NCBI GenBank assembly: GCA_036559965.1 | Contig: DATBSD010000069.1 | Span: forward strand, 1-25,209 | Reading direction: 5' to 3' | Source of the DNA: CSP1-4 sp036559965 | GTDB lineage: Bacteria; Chloroflexota; Limnocylindria; Limnocylindrales; CSP1-4 | DNA length: 25,209 nt | In this document: positions 6,117-13,197 of the stretch, piece after piece | Layout of the letters: each line of letters opens with the position of its first letter | Numbering within the stretch: position 1 is the first letter of the stretch | Notes under the pieces: model-generated | Database searches by the model: none | What the model was told of the DNA's origin: nothing | What the model saw: the letters and a program-made list of their open reading frames with translations, nothing else | Translations under genes and position numbers: made by a program

Positions 6117-7355
6117 ATGGCCCGTCCGGCCGTCGTCTGCTCCCTGCCAGCCGGCGAGCTGGATCACGTCGCGCGCGGCCTGACCGACGCCGGCTTCCCC
6201 ATCTTCCGGGCGGCTGACGCCGCCGAGCTCGGGGGCATCGTCCGCGAACGTCGCGACGTCGGCCTGGCCATCATCGACGGCGAAACGGACTTTGACGCGG
6301 CCATCGAGATGTACGAGCACCTCCACGGCGGCGAGCGCGTCATCCCGACCCTTATGGTCGTGTCGCCTCGGGCGTTCGACCAGTTCGTCGTCCAGCAGCG
6401 AGCCGACGACACGACCGAGTACTTCACCCGACCCTACGACGTCGACGCCCTGCGCTGGCGTGTCGAGGCGATGCTCATCCGGGCCCAGACGTTCGACGAC
6501 GGCAGCGGTCCCATCCTGACGATGCCCGACATCGACGGCGACGCCCTCGCCCGACGGGCGCTCATCGTGGCCGTCTTCAACCCCAAGGGCGGCGTCGGCA
6601 AGACGACCATCTCGACCAACCTCGCCGCGACGCTCCAGATGCACCGCGGCCAGCAGGTCCTGCTCATCGACGCCGATACGGTCACCGGACACATCGCCAA
6701 CTCGCTCGGCCTCGACCAGATCGAGACCGTCGCCGACGCCTGGGAGGAGGACGCGGCGCTGCCGCGCGGCCTGGCAGGCGTGGCCAGTCAGCACTCCAGC
6801 GGCATGCGCGTCGCCGTGCTCGCGGCCAACCCCCTCCAGACCGAGCACATCGATCCCGTCCGTCTTGCCGACCACCTCTCGGGGTCCAAGCTCGGCTTCG
6901 ACGTCCTGGTCGCCGACCTGCATCCGGACTTCGGACCGCTCAACCGCGCCATCTTCGCCCGCTGCGACCGCATCCTGATGCCGGTCACGCCCGATGTGCC
7001 GGCCCTCAATGCGGCCGTCAAGTTCCTCGAGCTGGCCGAGTCCGATCTCGGCGTGCGCGATCGGATCTCGCTGCTCATCAATCGCGCCAATTCGGGCATC
7101 GCCGTCGCCGACGTGGAGCGGACCGTGGGCATGCGGGCCTTCGCGACCATCCGCTCCGGCGGGCCGCTCTTCGTGCGCGCCGCCAACGAGGGCGTCACGG
7201 TCATCGAGAAGTTCCCCAAGGAGAAGGTCACCGACGACTTCCTCCAGCTCGCCGACCGCCTGCTCGATCGGGAGTCGCCGGTCGTCGCGGGCAGCGCGGA
7301 GCGGTCGCTCCGCGGCCTCTTCGGCCGAGCTCAGGCCGAGGTCGTCAGGGCCTGA
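6117..7355 (+). CDS. CpaE/MinD-like ATPase with N-terminal receiver-like domain
   Basis: A 412-residue protein with the CpaE/TadZ layout. Residues 1-122 resemble a response-regulator receiver: Asp54 sits at the end of strand 3 (AIIDGE), VVS (81-83) at strand 4, and FTRPYD (103-108) where receivers have a Lys-Pro pair. The Lys is Arg, and the N-terminal acidic pair is missing, so phosphorylation is doubtful. Residues about 147-395 are a ParA/MinD ATPase with a deviant Walker A (K157GGVGKTT), LLIDADTVTG as the A' region, and VLVADLHPDFG as the likely Walker B. CpaE proteins place pilus machinery at cell poles and related ATPases position other cargo. No cpa/tad genes are nearby, so the cargo is unknown and the neighbouring scaffold-like protein is the obvious candidate partner. 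The C-terminus lacks an evident MinD membrane-targeting helix. Confidence 0.88.
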   Translation: MARPAVVCSLPAGELDHVARGLTDAGFPIFRAADAAELGGIVRERRDVGLAIIDGETDFDAAIEMYEHLHGGERVIPTLMVVSPRAFDQFVVQQRADDTTEYFTRPYDVDALRWRVEAMLIRAQTFDDGSGPILTMPDIDGDALARRALIVAVFNPKGGVGKTTISTNLAATLQMHRGQQVLLIDADTVTGHIANSLGLDQIETVADAWEEDAALPRGLAGVASQHSSGMRVAVLAANPLQTEHIDPVRLADHLSGSKLGFDVLVADLHPDFGPLNRAIFARCDRILMPVTPDVPALNAAVKFLELAESDLGVRDRISLLINRANSGIAVADVERTVGMRAFATIRSGGPLFVRAANEGVTVIEKFPKEKVTDDFLQLADRLLDRESPVVAGSAERSLRGLFGRAQAEVVRA

Positions 7356-7378
7356 CCGACGGGGTCGTCAGGGCCTGA
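7340..7378 (+). repeat. 16-bp direct repeat spanning the ATPase stop codon
   Basis: GGTCGTCAGGGCCTGA occurs at 7340-7355 and again at 7363-7378. The first copy contains the TGA stop of the ATPase gene. Each copy holds the near-palindrome TCAGG-G-CCTGA. The second copy lies in the gap before the convergent gene. Confidence 0.7.
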
Positions 7379-7380
7379 TC

Positions 7381-7394
7381 GGCGGGCAGCCGCC
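7381..7394. terminator. Possible GC hairpin between convergent genes
   Basis: GGCGG and CCGCC pair around a GCAG loop in the 41-bp gap between two convergent genes. There is no T tract on either strand, so this is only a weak terminator candidate. Confidence 0.2.
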
Positions 7395-7396
7395 CG

Positions 7397-8032
7397 TCAG
7401 CGTGTCCCGAAGCTCGTGCCGCCGAGCGGCATGCCCGGCAGCGGCGTGACCGGCGCATTGGTCCGGCGGTCGATCTGCTCGACGCCCTTGAGGTAGCTCC
7501 GGTTGACGAGAGCGACCTCGCTCTCCTCGCCGATGCGCCGTTCGCCGACGAAGGTCAAGGCATCGGTGACCGGCACGAAGAGCTCGGTCTGGCGGTCGAG
7601 CAACCGCGCCGGGTCGGTGCCCGGGAAGAGGTGGATGGTGCCGATGACCCGGAATGGCGGGCAGTCGAGCGCCACATCGTAGGCGACCTTGTGCAGCCGA
7701 TGCGCCTCGCGCTGGCGCTCGTCGAGGGCGGGCTGGCTGTCCGCGCCGCCGAGCACGACGATGAGGTCATAGGGGTCGACCGAGCGGATGCCGGGCGCCG
7801 GCTCGAACGGGCCGTCGCCTTCGACCGGCGCCCATGAGACCGCGGCGAGGCTGATCGCCTCGCGGCGATTGAGGGCATCCGAGAGGCGGCCCTTGATCTC
7901 CATCACCCCGACCAGCCGCCACTCGTCGGTCAGCGCGTCGAACGGGATGCCCGTCGGCAGCAGGGCAGGAGCCGGCGCCGGGCGCTCCTCGGGCTTGTCG
8001 TCGGCACCCTTGCCGAAGAGCTTGAATGGCAT
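7397..8032 (-). CDS. Conserved-looking hypothetical protein downstream of acs
   Basis: The 211-residue protein has no signal peptide or membrane segment and no motif I can name. It starts MPFKLFGKG, then a Pro/Ala linker (about 17-28), then a folded region from FDALTDEW (about 30-37) that includes the pattern RLSDALN and alternating hydrophobic strands. The second half holds HRLHKVAYDVALDCPPFRV and a strand-rich segment ending in a Gly/Pro-rich tail. Its ATG lies only 3 nt after the acs stop codon on the same strand, so it is almost certainly co-transcribed and translationally coupled to acs. A role near acetate activation is suggested by position only. No ribosome-binding site of its own is seen, which is consistent with coupling. 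Confidence 0.8.
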   Translation of the reverse strand: MPFKLFGKGADDKPEERPAPAPALLPTGIPFDALTDEWRLVGVMEIKGRLSDALNRREAISLAAVSWAPVEGDGPFEPAPGIRSVDPYDLIVVLGGADSQPALDERQREAHRLHKVAYDVALDCPPFRVIGTIHLFPGTDPARLLDRQTELFVPVTDALTFVGERRIGEESEVALVNRSYLKGVEQIDRRTNAPVTPLPGMPLGGTSFGTR

Positions 8033-8035
8033 GGC

Positions 8036-10003
8036 CTACTCTTCGCCGCTGCCTGAGGCGTCGCGGATGGCTTCGACCACGCCGGCGTCGGCGAGCGTCG
8101 TCGTGTCGCCCAGGCTGCGCCCCTCGGCCAGATCGCGCAGCAGACGGCGCATGATCTTGCCCGAGCGGGTCTTCGGCAGGTCGGGCGTGAAGAGCAGGTC
8201 CTTGGGCCGGGCGATCGGCCCGATGACCGTGACGACGTGCTCCCGGAGCTCGAGCGCGAGCGCGTCGCTCGGCTGGCGGTCGGCCCTGAGGATGACGTAG
8301 GCGAAGATGGCCTGGCCGGTCAGCGCGTCGGTCTTGCCGACGACCGCCGCCTCGGCGACCGCGGGGTGGTCGACGAGCGCGGACTCCACCTCGGTCGTGC
8401 TGATCCGGTGGCCGGCCACGTTCATCACGTCGTCGACACGACCGAGCAGCCAGAAGTACCCGTCGTCATCGCGTCGCGCGCCATCACCGGCGAAATAGCG
8501 ACCCGGGAAGCGGCTCCAGTAGGTCTCCCGGTAGCGCTCCGGGTCGCCGTAGATGCCGCGCAGCATGGCCGGCCAGGGGCGGGTCAGGACGAGGTAGCCA
8601 CCACCGCCGGGGGGCACGCTCTGGCCGTTGCCATCGACGACGTCGACACCGATGCCCGGGAAGGGCAGCGTCGCCGAGCCGGGCTTGGTGGTCGTCACGC
8701 CGGGCAGCGGCGAGATGAGGATCATGCCCGTCTCGGTCTGCCACCACGTGTCGACGACCGGCGCCCGCCCGCCGCCGATGTGCTCGTGGTACCAGAGCCA
8801 CGCCTCGGGGTTGATGGGCTCGCCGACCGAGCCCAGCAGCCGCAGGCTGGACAGGTCGTGGCCGGCCGGCAGCGCCTCGCCCTGCTTCATGAACGCACGG
8901 ATGGCCGTCGGCGCGCAGTAGAGCACGGTCACGCCGTAGTCCTCGATGATCTGCCACCAGCGATCCCAGGCCGGTGTGTCCGGCGAGCCCTCGTACATGA
9001 CGCCGGTCGTGGCGTTGGCGAGTGGTCCGTAGACGATGTAGCTGTGGCCGGTCACCCAGCCGATGTCCGCCGCGCACCAATACACGTCGTCGGGTTTGAT
9101 GTCGAAGATCATCTCGTGGGTCACGCTGGCGCCGAGCAGGTAGCCGGCCGTGGTGTGGACGATGCCCTTGGGCTTGGCCGTCGTGCCCGACGTATAGAGC
9201 AGGAAGAGCATGTGCTCGGAGTCGACCGCGGTCGGCGGGCAGTCGGCAGCCTGGCGAGCGACGATGTCGTGCCACCAGACGTCCCGATCCGGCGTCATCG
9301 GCACCGACTCGCCCGTCCGGCGCACGACGAGCACGTGCTCGACGGAGGGCGATCCGGCGACCGCCTCGTCGGCATTCGCCTTGAGCCCCACGACCTTGCC
9401 CCTGCGCCAGCCGCCGTCGGCGGTGATGAGCAGGCGCGCCTGCGCGTCGTTCATGCGGCCGGACAGCGCCTCCGCCGAGAAACCGCCGAAGACGACCGTG
9501 TGGGGCGCTCCCAGCCGCGCACAGGCGAGCATGGCGATGGGCAGCTCGGGGATCATGGGCATGTAGATGGCGACGCGATCGCCCTTGCCGATGCCGAGCT
9601 CCTTGAGCGCGTTGGCCGTCCGCTGGACCTCAGCCAGGAGGTCGGCGTAGGTCAGCGTGCGGGTGTCGCCCGGCTCGCCGATCCAGTGGTAGGCGACCTT
9701 GTCGCCGAGGCCGGCGGCGACATGGCGATCGAGGCACTCGTGGCTGATGTTCAGCTCGCCGCCCTCGAACCAGCGGGCGAACGGGAGCTGCCAGTCGAGC
9801 GTCTCGCGGAACGGCGTCTGCCAGTCGATGCGTTGGCGCGCGAGGCGCGCCCAGAAGGCCTCGGGGTCGGCCTCCGCCTCGGCATACAGCTCGGCCGTGG
9901 CGTTGGCCTGGGCCGCGAACGCGGGCGGGGGCGGGAACGACCGATCCTCGGCCATGAGGTTCTCGATCTCCGCCGGGGCAGCCGCAGGACGCTCGACGTT
10001 CAC
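8036..10003 (-). CDS. acs: Acetyl-CoA synthetase (AMP-forming)
   Basis: Activates acetate to acetyl-CoA through acetyl-AMP in the cytosol. At 655 residues it has the standard Acs length. Motifs: the AMP-binding loop YTSGTTAKPKG (270-280; the usual form has Ser and Gly at the Thr and Ala positions), DIGWVTGHSYIVYGPL (313-328), the acetate-pocket WWQTETG (420-426), GRVDDVMNVAGHR (521-533), and the C-terminal PKTRSGKIMRR with Lys616, the lysine that Pat-type acetyltransferases modify and CobB-type deacylases restore in other bacteria. The GTG start at 10003 is supported by a GAGG ribosome-binding site 8 nt upstream; an ATG at 9955 would trim 16 residues. It lies 41 bp after the MscS gene and 3 bp before an unknown gene, probably one transcription unit with an extra internal promoter. 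Confidence 0.96.
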   Translation of the reverse strand: MNVERPAAAPAEIENLMAEDRSFPPPPAFAAQANATAELYAEAEADPEAFWARLARQRIDWQTPFRETLDWQLPFARWFEGGELNISHECLDRHVAAGLGDKVAYHWIGEPGDTRTLTYADLLAEVQRTANALKELGIGKGDRVAIYMPMIPELPIAMLACARLGAPHTVVFGGFSAEALSGRMNDAQARLLITADGGWRRGKVVGLKANADEAVAGSPSVEHVLVVRRTGESVPMTPDRDVWWHDIVARQAADCPPTAVDSEHMLFLLYTSGTTAKPKGIVHTTAGYLLGASVTHEMIFDIKPDDVYWCAADIGWVTGHSYIVYGPLANATTGVMYEGSPDTPAWDRWWQIIEDYGVTVLYCAPTAIRAFMKQGEALPAGHDLSSLRLLGSVGEPINPEAWLWYHEHIGGGRAPVVDTWWQTETGMILISPLPGVTTTKPGSATLPFPGIGVDVVDGNGQSVPPGGGGYLVLTRPWPAMLRGIYGDPERYRETYWSRFPGRYFAGDGARRDDDGYFWLLGRVDDVMNVAGHRISTTEVESALVDHPAVAEAAVVGKTDALTGQAIFAYVILRADRQPSDALALELREHVVTVIGPIARPKDLLFTPDLPKTRSGKIMRRLLRDLAEGRSLGDTTTLADAGVVEAIRDASGSGEE

Positions 10004-10011
10004 TTGCCGGA

Positions 10012-10015
10012 CCTC
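10012..10015 (-). promoter_or_regulatory. Ribosome-binding site of acs
   Basis: GAGG on the minus strand, 8 nt before the GTG at 10003, supports that start over the internal ATG at 9955. Confidence 0.5.
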
Positions 10016-10041
10016 ATCGTCGGGGGCATGGACGCGCGGCC

Positions 10042-10047
10042 ATTCTA
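10042..10047 (-). promoter_or_regulatory. Possible -10 element for acs
   Basis: TAGAAT on the minus strand overlaps the stop codon of the MscS gene, 38 nt upstream of the acs start. No clear -35 is visible. It would allow acs to be expressed apart from the upstream genes. Confidence 0.3.
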
Positions 10048-10911
10048 GCCGCCGCCCGATGGCCGATCGGCCGGCGCAGACGGATGTGGGTTGGCCGACG
10101 TCGCGATGCCCTCCTGGGCCAGCGCGAGGACCAACCGGCGCCGGAACTCGCTGGGCGCCGACCAGCGGTCCGTGGCCCGGATCCGAGCACCCGCCCGGAG
10201 CCCGACGCCGGCCTCCGTCATGGGCAGCACCTGGATGCAGCGGGGCGGCTCGAGGAGTGCCTCGCGCCAGGCTGGATCGGCCGCCATGGCGCTGCCGACC
10301 TCATCGATCACGGCCGACGCTCGATCGACCTGTCCGATCTCGGAGATCGTCACGTCGACCTGGAGGTTGGCGTAGACACGGGTCAGATTCGAGGCGACGC
10401 GGATGGTGCCGTTGCTGATCGAGTGCACCGTGCCCGTCCCATCGCGCACGATCGTGCGCCGGATGCCGACCTCCTCGACCGTGCCCTCGACGGTGCCGAC
10501 GGCGATCCAGTCGCCCTTGTAGTACTGGCCTTCGGCCAGGATCAGGATGCCCATCAAGTAGTCGAGCACGATCGACTGGCCGGCGAGGGTCAGGGCCGCC
10601 GCCACGACCGCCAGACCGGCCAGCACGGGCAGCAGATCGAGCAGCGTGAGGATGGCCAGCACGACCGCGACCACGACGACGAAGCGCAGCAGGCCGGCCA
10701 GCAGATCCTCGATGGTCGCCGCGCGCTTGGCGGCCTCCTCGGCCGCGATGGCCGGGTCGATGGCATCTTTGGCGACCGGCCGCACCGCTCGACTGACGAG
10801 CCGGTGGACGAGCGGCCGGGCGAAACGATAGGTCGTCAGCGCGACGAGCGCCCCGATGAGGAGCCCGAGCCAATGGGCCTCGAGCCAGCTCGTGAGCTCG
10901 GCGGCCGTCAT
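10045..10911 (-). CDS. MscS-family mechanosensitive channel
   Basis: A small-conductance channel of the inner membrane that opens on membrane tension during hypo-osmotic shock. The 288-residue protein has an N-terminal membrane helix (about 14-30), a charged linker, a second hydrophobic segment (about 73-95), and the pore helix with Ala/Gly packing (AGLAVVAAALTLAGQSIV). This leads into the family signature of a Gly followed by ILILAEGQYYKGDWI. The beta domain follows (GTVEGTVEEVGIRRT, then ISNGTI), and the cytoplasmic alpha/beta domain ends in a Pro/Ser-rich tail. Three membrane helices match minimal MscS/YggB-type channels. It sits 43 bp after the HdeD-like gene and 41 bp before acs, and may share a stress-response transcript with the former. 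Confidence 0.9.
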   Translation of the reverse strand: MTAAELTSWLEAHWLGLLIGALVALTTYRFARPLVHRLVSRAVRPVAKDAIDPAIAAEEAAKRAATIEDLLAGLLRFVVVVAVVLAILTLLDLLPVLAGLAVVAAALTLAGQSIVLDYLMGILILAEGQYYKGDWIAVGTVEGTVEEVGIRRTIVRDGTGTVHSISNGTIRVASNLTRVYANLQVDVTISEIGQVDRASAVIDEVGSAMAADPAWREALLEPPRCIQVLPMTEAGVGLRAGARIRATDRWSAPSEFRRRLVLALAQEGIATSANPHPSAPADRPSGGG

Positions 10912-10954
10912 CGGCCTGGGACCGCCGATCGGCCCGGCCGGAGGGACCGGGTGG

Positions 10955-11551
10955 TCAGGCCGCCCGCTTGGCGGCGCTCCGCAGCTGGAAGGCGGCCACG
11001 ACCTCGAAGACGCCCAGGATGATGAGCATGATGCCGCCCACGAAGGCCAGGACCTGGGCCGAGTCGATGGGGTAGGCCAGGATGACCATGCCAGCGATGA
11101 AGGTGATGATGCCCATGAAGATCGGCCAGCCCTTGCCGCTCGGCAGGCTGAAGCCGCGGATGATGTCCAGGATGCCCGAGAAGATCCACCAGAAGCCGAG
11201 CGTGAAGATCATCACCTCGAGCGCCTGGAACGGGGATCGCAGGAGCATCAGCCCGACGCCGATGGCCAGCACACCGATGATGGCCGAGAGGATGCGCTCG
11301 CCACCGCTCCGCTCGCCGTCGGTGAACGAGCGGACGAGCATGAAGATGCCGGCCACGAAGAGATAGGCCGCGAAGAAGATGGCGATGGTGATGAGCGTCT
11401 GGCCGGGCACCGCCAGCAGGGCCGCACCAAGGATGACGGTCAGGATGCCGAAGGTCAGCACCCAGCCCCAGTGGCCACCGACGGTCCGCAGCATGCCCTC
11501 GGCCTGGTCGCTCGGCCCTTGACCGGTCGACTGGGCGGTCGTGCTCGTCAT
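10955..11551 (-). CDS. HdeD/DUF308 family membrane protein
   Basis: The 198-residue protein has a short polar N-terminus followed by six hydrophobic segments in three pairs, the layout of HdeD-type proteins (DUF308). HdeD is linked to acid resistance in E. coli; its molecular activity is unknown. Visible features include GWVLTFGILTVILGAALLA for the first helix, GFWWIFSGILDIIRGF near the middle, and a Gly/Ile-rich last pair. The ATG at 11551 is preceded by AAGGAG about 11 nt upstream. A 43-bp gap separates it from the MscS gene, suggesting a two-gene envelope-stress unit. Confidence 0.88.
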   Translation of the reverse strand: MTSTTAQSTGQGPSDQAEGMLRTVGGHWGWVLTFGILTVILGAALLAVPGQTLITIAIFFAAYLFVAGIFMLVRSFTDGERSGGERILSAIIGVLAIGVGLMLLRSPFQALEVMIFTLGFWWIFSGILDIIRGFSLPSGKGWPIFMGIITFIAGMVILAYPIDSAQVLAFVGGIMLIILGVFEVVAAFQLRSAAKRAA

Positions 11552-11620
11552 CGCTCGCGTTGCTCCTTGCTCGTGCGCCCGGACCGGTGCACCGCTCGCA
11601 GCGGCTCCGGCAGCGACCGG

Positions 11621-11626
11621 AGTATA
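11621..11626 (-). promoter_or_regulatory. Possible -10 element for the HdeD-like gene
   Basis: TATACT on the minus strand lies just after the aminotransferase stop and about 70 nt upstream of the HdeD-like start. It is close to the TATAAT consensus, but no clear -35 is seen. Confidence 0.35.
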
Positions 11627-11629
11627 GGC

Positions 11630-13027
11630 TCAGTCGTCGCCGCCGACCCGGGCGTGCGCGAGCTCGGCCAGCGCCGGCGGCGCATGGTGGCGGGCACGGT
11701 CCTCGAGGGCGGCATCGAGGGCGGCGCTGAACGCGCTCAGCGTTCGGTCGATGTGGTCGCCCTGGGCGTGGGCCTCGCACAGGAACCACGGCTCGCGCGA
11801 GTCGGGCTCGGGCAACACGCCGTGCGCCTGCATGCCCACGGCGACCGCGTCGTAGAGGTCATGGTCGCTCTTCGCCCAGTCGCGGTACTCGAACGGCACC
11901 TGGTCCGTGAACATGATCCCGAACATGCTCGGGTGGCCCGTGAACACGAACGGCAGCCCGCGCGCCTCGATGATCGGGCGCAGCTCGTCCTGGAGGCGCC
12001 GGCCCGTCGCCTCGATGGTCGCGAGGACCGGCGTGTCGCGGATGATCTCGAGTGTCCGCACCGCGGCCGCCGCGGCGACCCGGTTGCCGGCATACGTGCC
12101 ACCGTGGCTCATCTTGTCGGGCAGCATGGCCATGATCTCGGCCGTGGCGCCGAAGGCTGCCGCCGGGTAGCCGTTGCCCATCGCCTTGGCGTACGTCGCG
12201 ATGTCGGGCGTGACCCCGTAGTACTCGGCTGCCCCGCCGCGCGCGAAGCGGAAGCCGGTCTTGACCTCGTCGAAGTGGAGCAGGATGCCGAACTCTCGCG
12301 TCAGGGCACGCAGGCCTTCGTGGAAGCCGGGCGCTGGCTCGATGCCCTGGGCGTTGCCGAGCACGGGCTCGACGATGACGGCGGCGATCTCCTCGGCGCG
12401 GCGCTCGAACAGGCGACGCAGGAAGTCGAGGTCGTTGAAGGGCGCCGGGATGATCGTCTCGGCGATGGCCTCGGGGATGCCGCGGCCCCAGGCCAGGCCG
12501 ACCGGATCGTCACGGTCGCCGAGGCCGTCGATGGTGTTGGGCGTGACGCTGATGAGGGCGTAGTCGTGGACGCCGTGATACTGACCCTCGAACTTGACGA
12601 TCTTCGTGCGTCCGGTGAACGCCCGCGCGAGCCGCATGGCATGCATCGTGGCCTCGGTCCCGGAGACCGTCATGCGCGCCATCGCCACCCAGCCGGTGAG
12701 CTCCTTGATGAGCTCGCTGACGCGCACCTCGTCCTCGGTCGTGAGCGAGAAGCTCGTGCCCAGGCGCATGCGCGAGTTGACGTAGTCGTCGATGCGGTCG
12801 TCGGCGTGGCCGAGGATGACCGGCCCGTAGCCCATGCGCAGATCGACGAACTCATTGCCGTCGATGTCCCAGATCCGGCCGCCCTTGCCGCGAGCGACGT
12901 AGACCGTGGATTCGCCCCAGGCACGGAAGTTCGAGTTCGTGCCGCCGGGCATCGCCGCTCGGGCGCGCTGGTACATCGCGTCCTGGCGGTCACGCCGCAG
13001 ATCCGGGGTCCGAAACTCTTTGCTCAT
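11630..13027 (-). CDS. Class-III PLP-dependent aminotransferase, HemL-like
   Basis: The 465-residue protein has fold-type I, class III features: PGGTNSNFRAWG (27-38), SGTEATMHAMRLAR (122-135), FEGQYHG (147-152 region), Asp253 in HFDEVKTGFR to pair with the PLP ring nitrogen, and Lys281 in YAKAMGNGYP as the Schiff-base lysine. These resemble glutamate-1-semialdehyde 2,1-aminomutase. However, the glycine-rich segment after the lysine in true HemL (IIGGG-like) is AMGNG here, and no heme genes are near. I therefore call it HemL-like with unknown substrate rather than hemL. The ATG at 13027 is supported by GGAGG 5 nt upstream (13033-13037). It is transcribed on its own or at the head of the HdeD/MscS/acs run; 78 bp separate it from the HdeD-like gene. 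Confidence 0.9.
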   Translation of the reverse strand: MSKEFRTPDLRRDRQDAMYQRARAAMPGGTNSNFRAWGESTVYVARGKGGRIWDIDGNEFVDLRMGYGPVILGHADDRIDDYVNSRMRLGTSFSLTTEDEVRVSELIKELTGWVAMARMTVSGTEATMHAMRLARAFTGRTKIVKFEGQYHGVHDYALISVTPNTIDGLGDRDDPVGLAWGRGIPEAIAETIIPAPFNDLDFLRRLFERRAEEIAAVIVEPVLGNAQGIEPAPGFHEGLRALTREFGILLHFDEVKTGFRFARGGAAEYYGVTPDIATYAKAMGNGYPAAAFGATAEIMAMLPDKMSHGGTYAGNRVAAAAAVRTLEIIRDTPVLATIEATGRRLQDELRPIIEARGLPFVFTGHPSMFGIMFTDQVPFEYRDWAKSDHDLYDAVAVGMQAHGVLPEPDSREPWFLCEAHAQGDHIDRTLSAFSAALDAALEDRARHHAPPALAELAHARVGGDD

Positions 13028-13110
13028 GGCTGCCTCCGATGGGCGGCGGCGCGCGAGATTCGTGGCGCCATCGGCCTGAACGTGCGAATCACGCAGGACG
13101 ACATGCCCAT

Positions 13111-13116
13111 ATCCTA
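13111..13116 (-). promoter_or_regulatory. Possible -10 element for the aminotransferase gene
   Basis: TAGGAT on the minus strand, about 84 nt upstream of the start codon. It would give a conventional leader ending in the GGAGG ribosome-binding site. Confidence 0.3.
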
Positions 13117-13197
13117 GCCGAAGCGTCGTCCGCGACGCCAGTCAGCCGAGCCGATGGGGCGGCCGGCCAGGGCCCGAACGAGCCGCAGACGACCCGG

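Noticed and set aside
8237..10048. 603-codon open frame on the plus strand opposite acs
   Set aside because: Its translation is low-complexity Arg/Gly/Asp-rich sequence typical of antisense frames in GC-rich DNA, and acs on the other strand is certain.
10856..13117. 753-codon open frame on the plus strand opposite the aminotransferase and HdeD-like genes
   Set aside because: It has antisense composition with no recognisable domain, and both minus-strand genes have ribosome-binding sites and family motifs.
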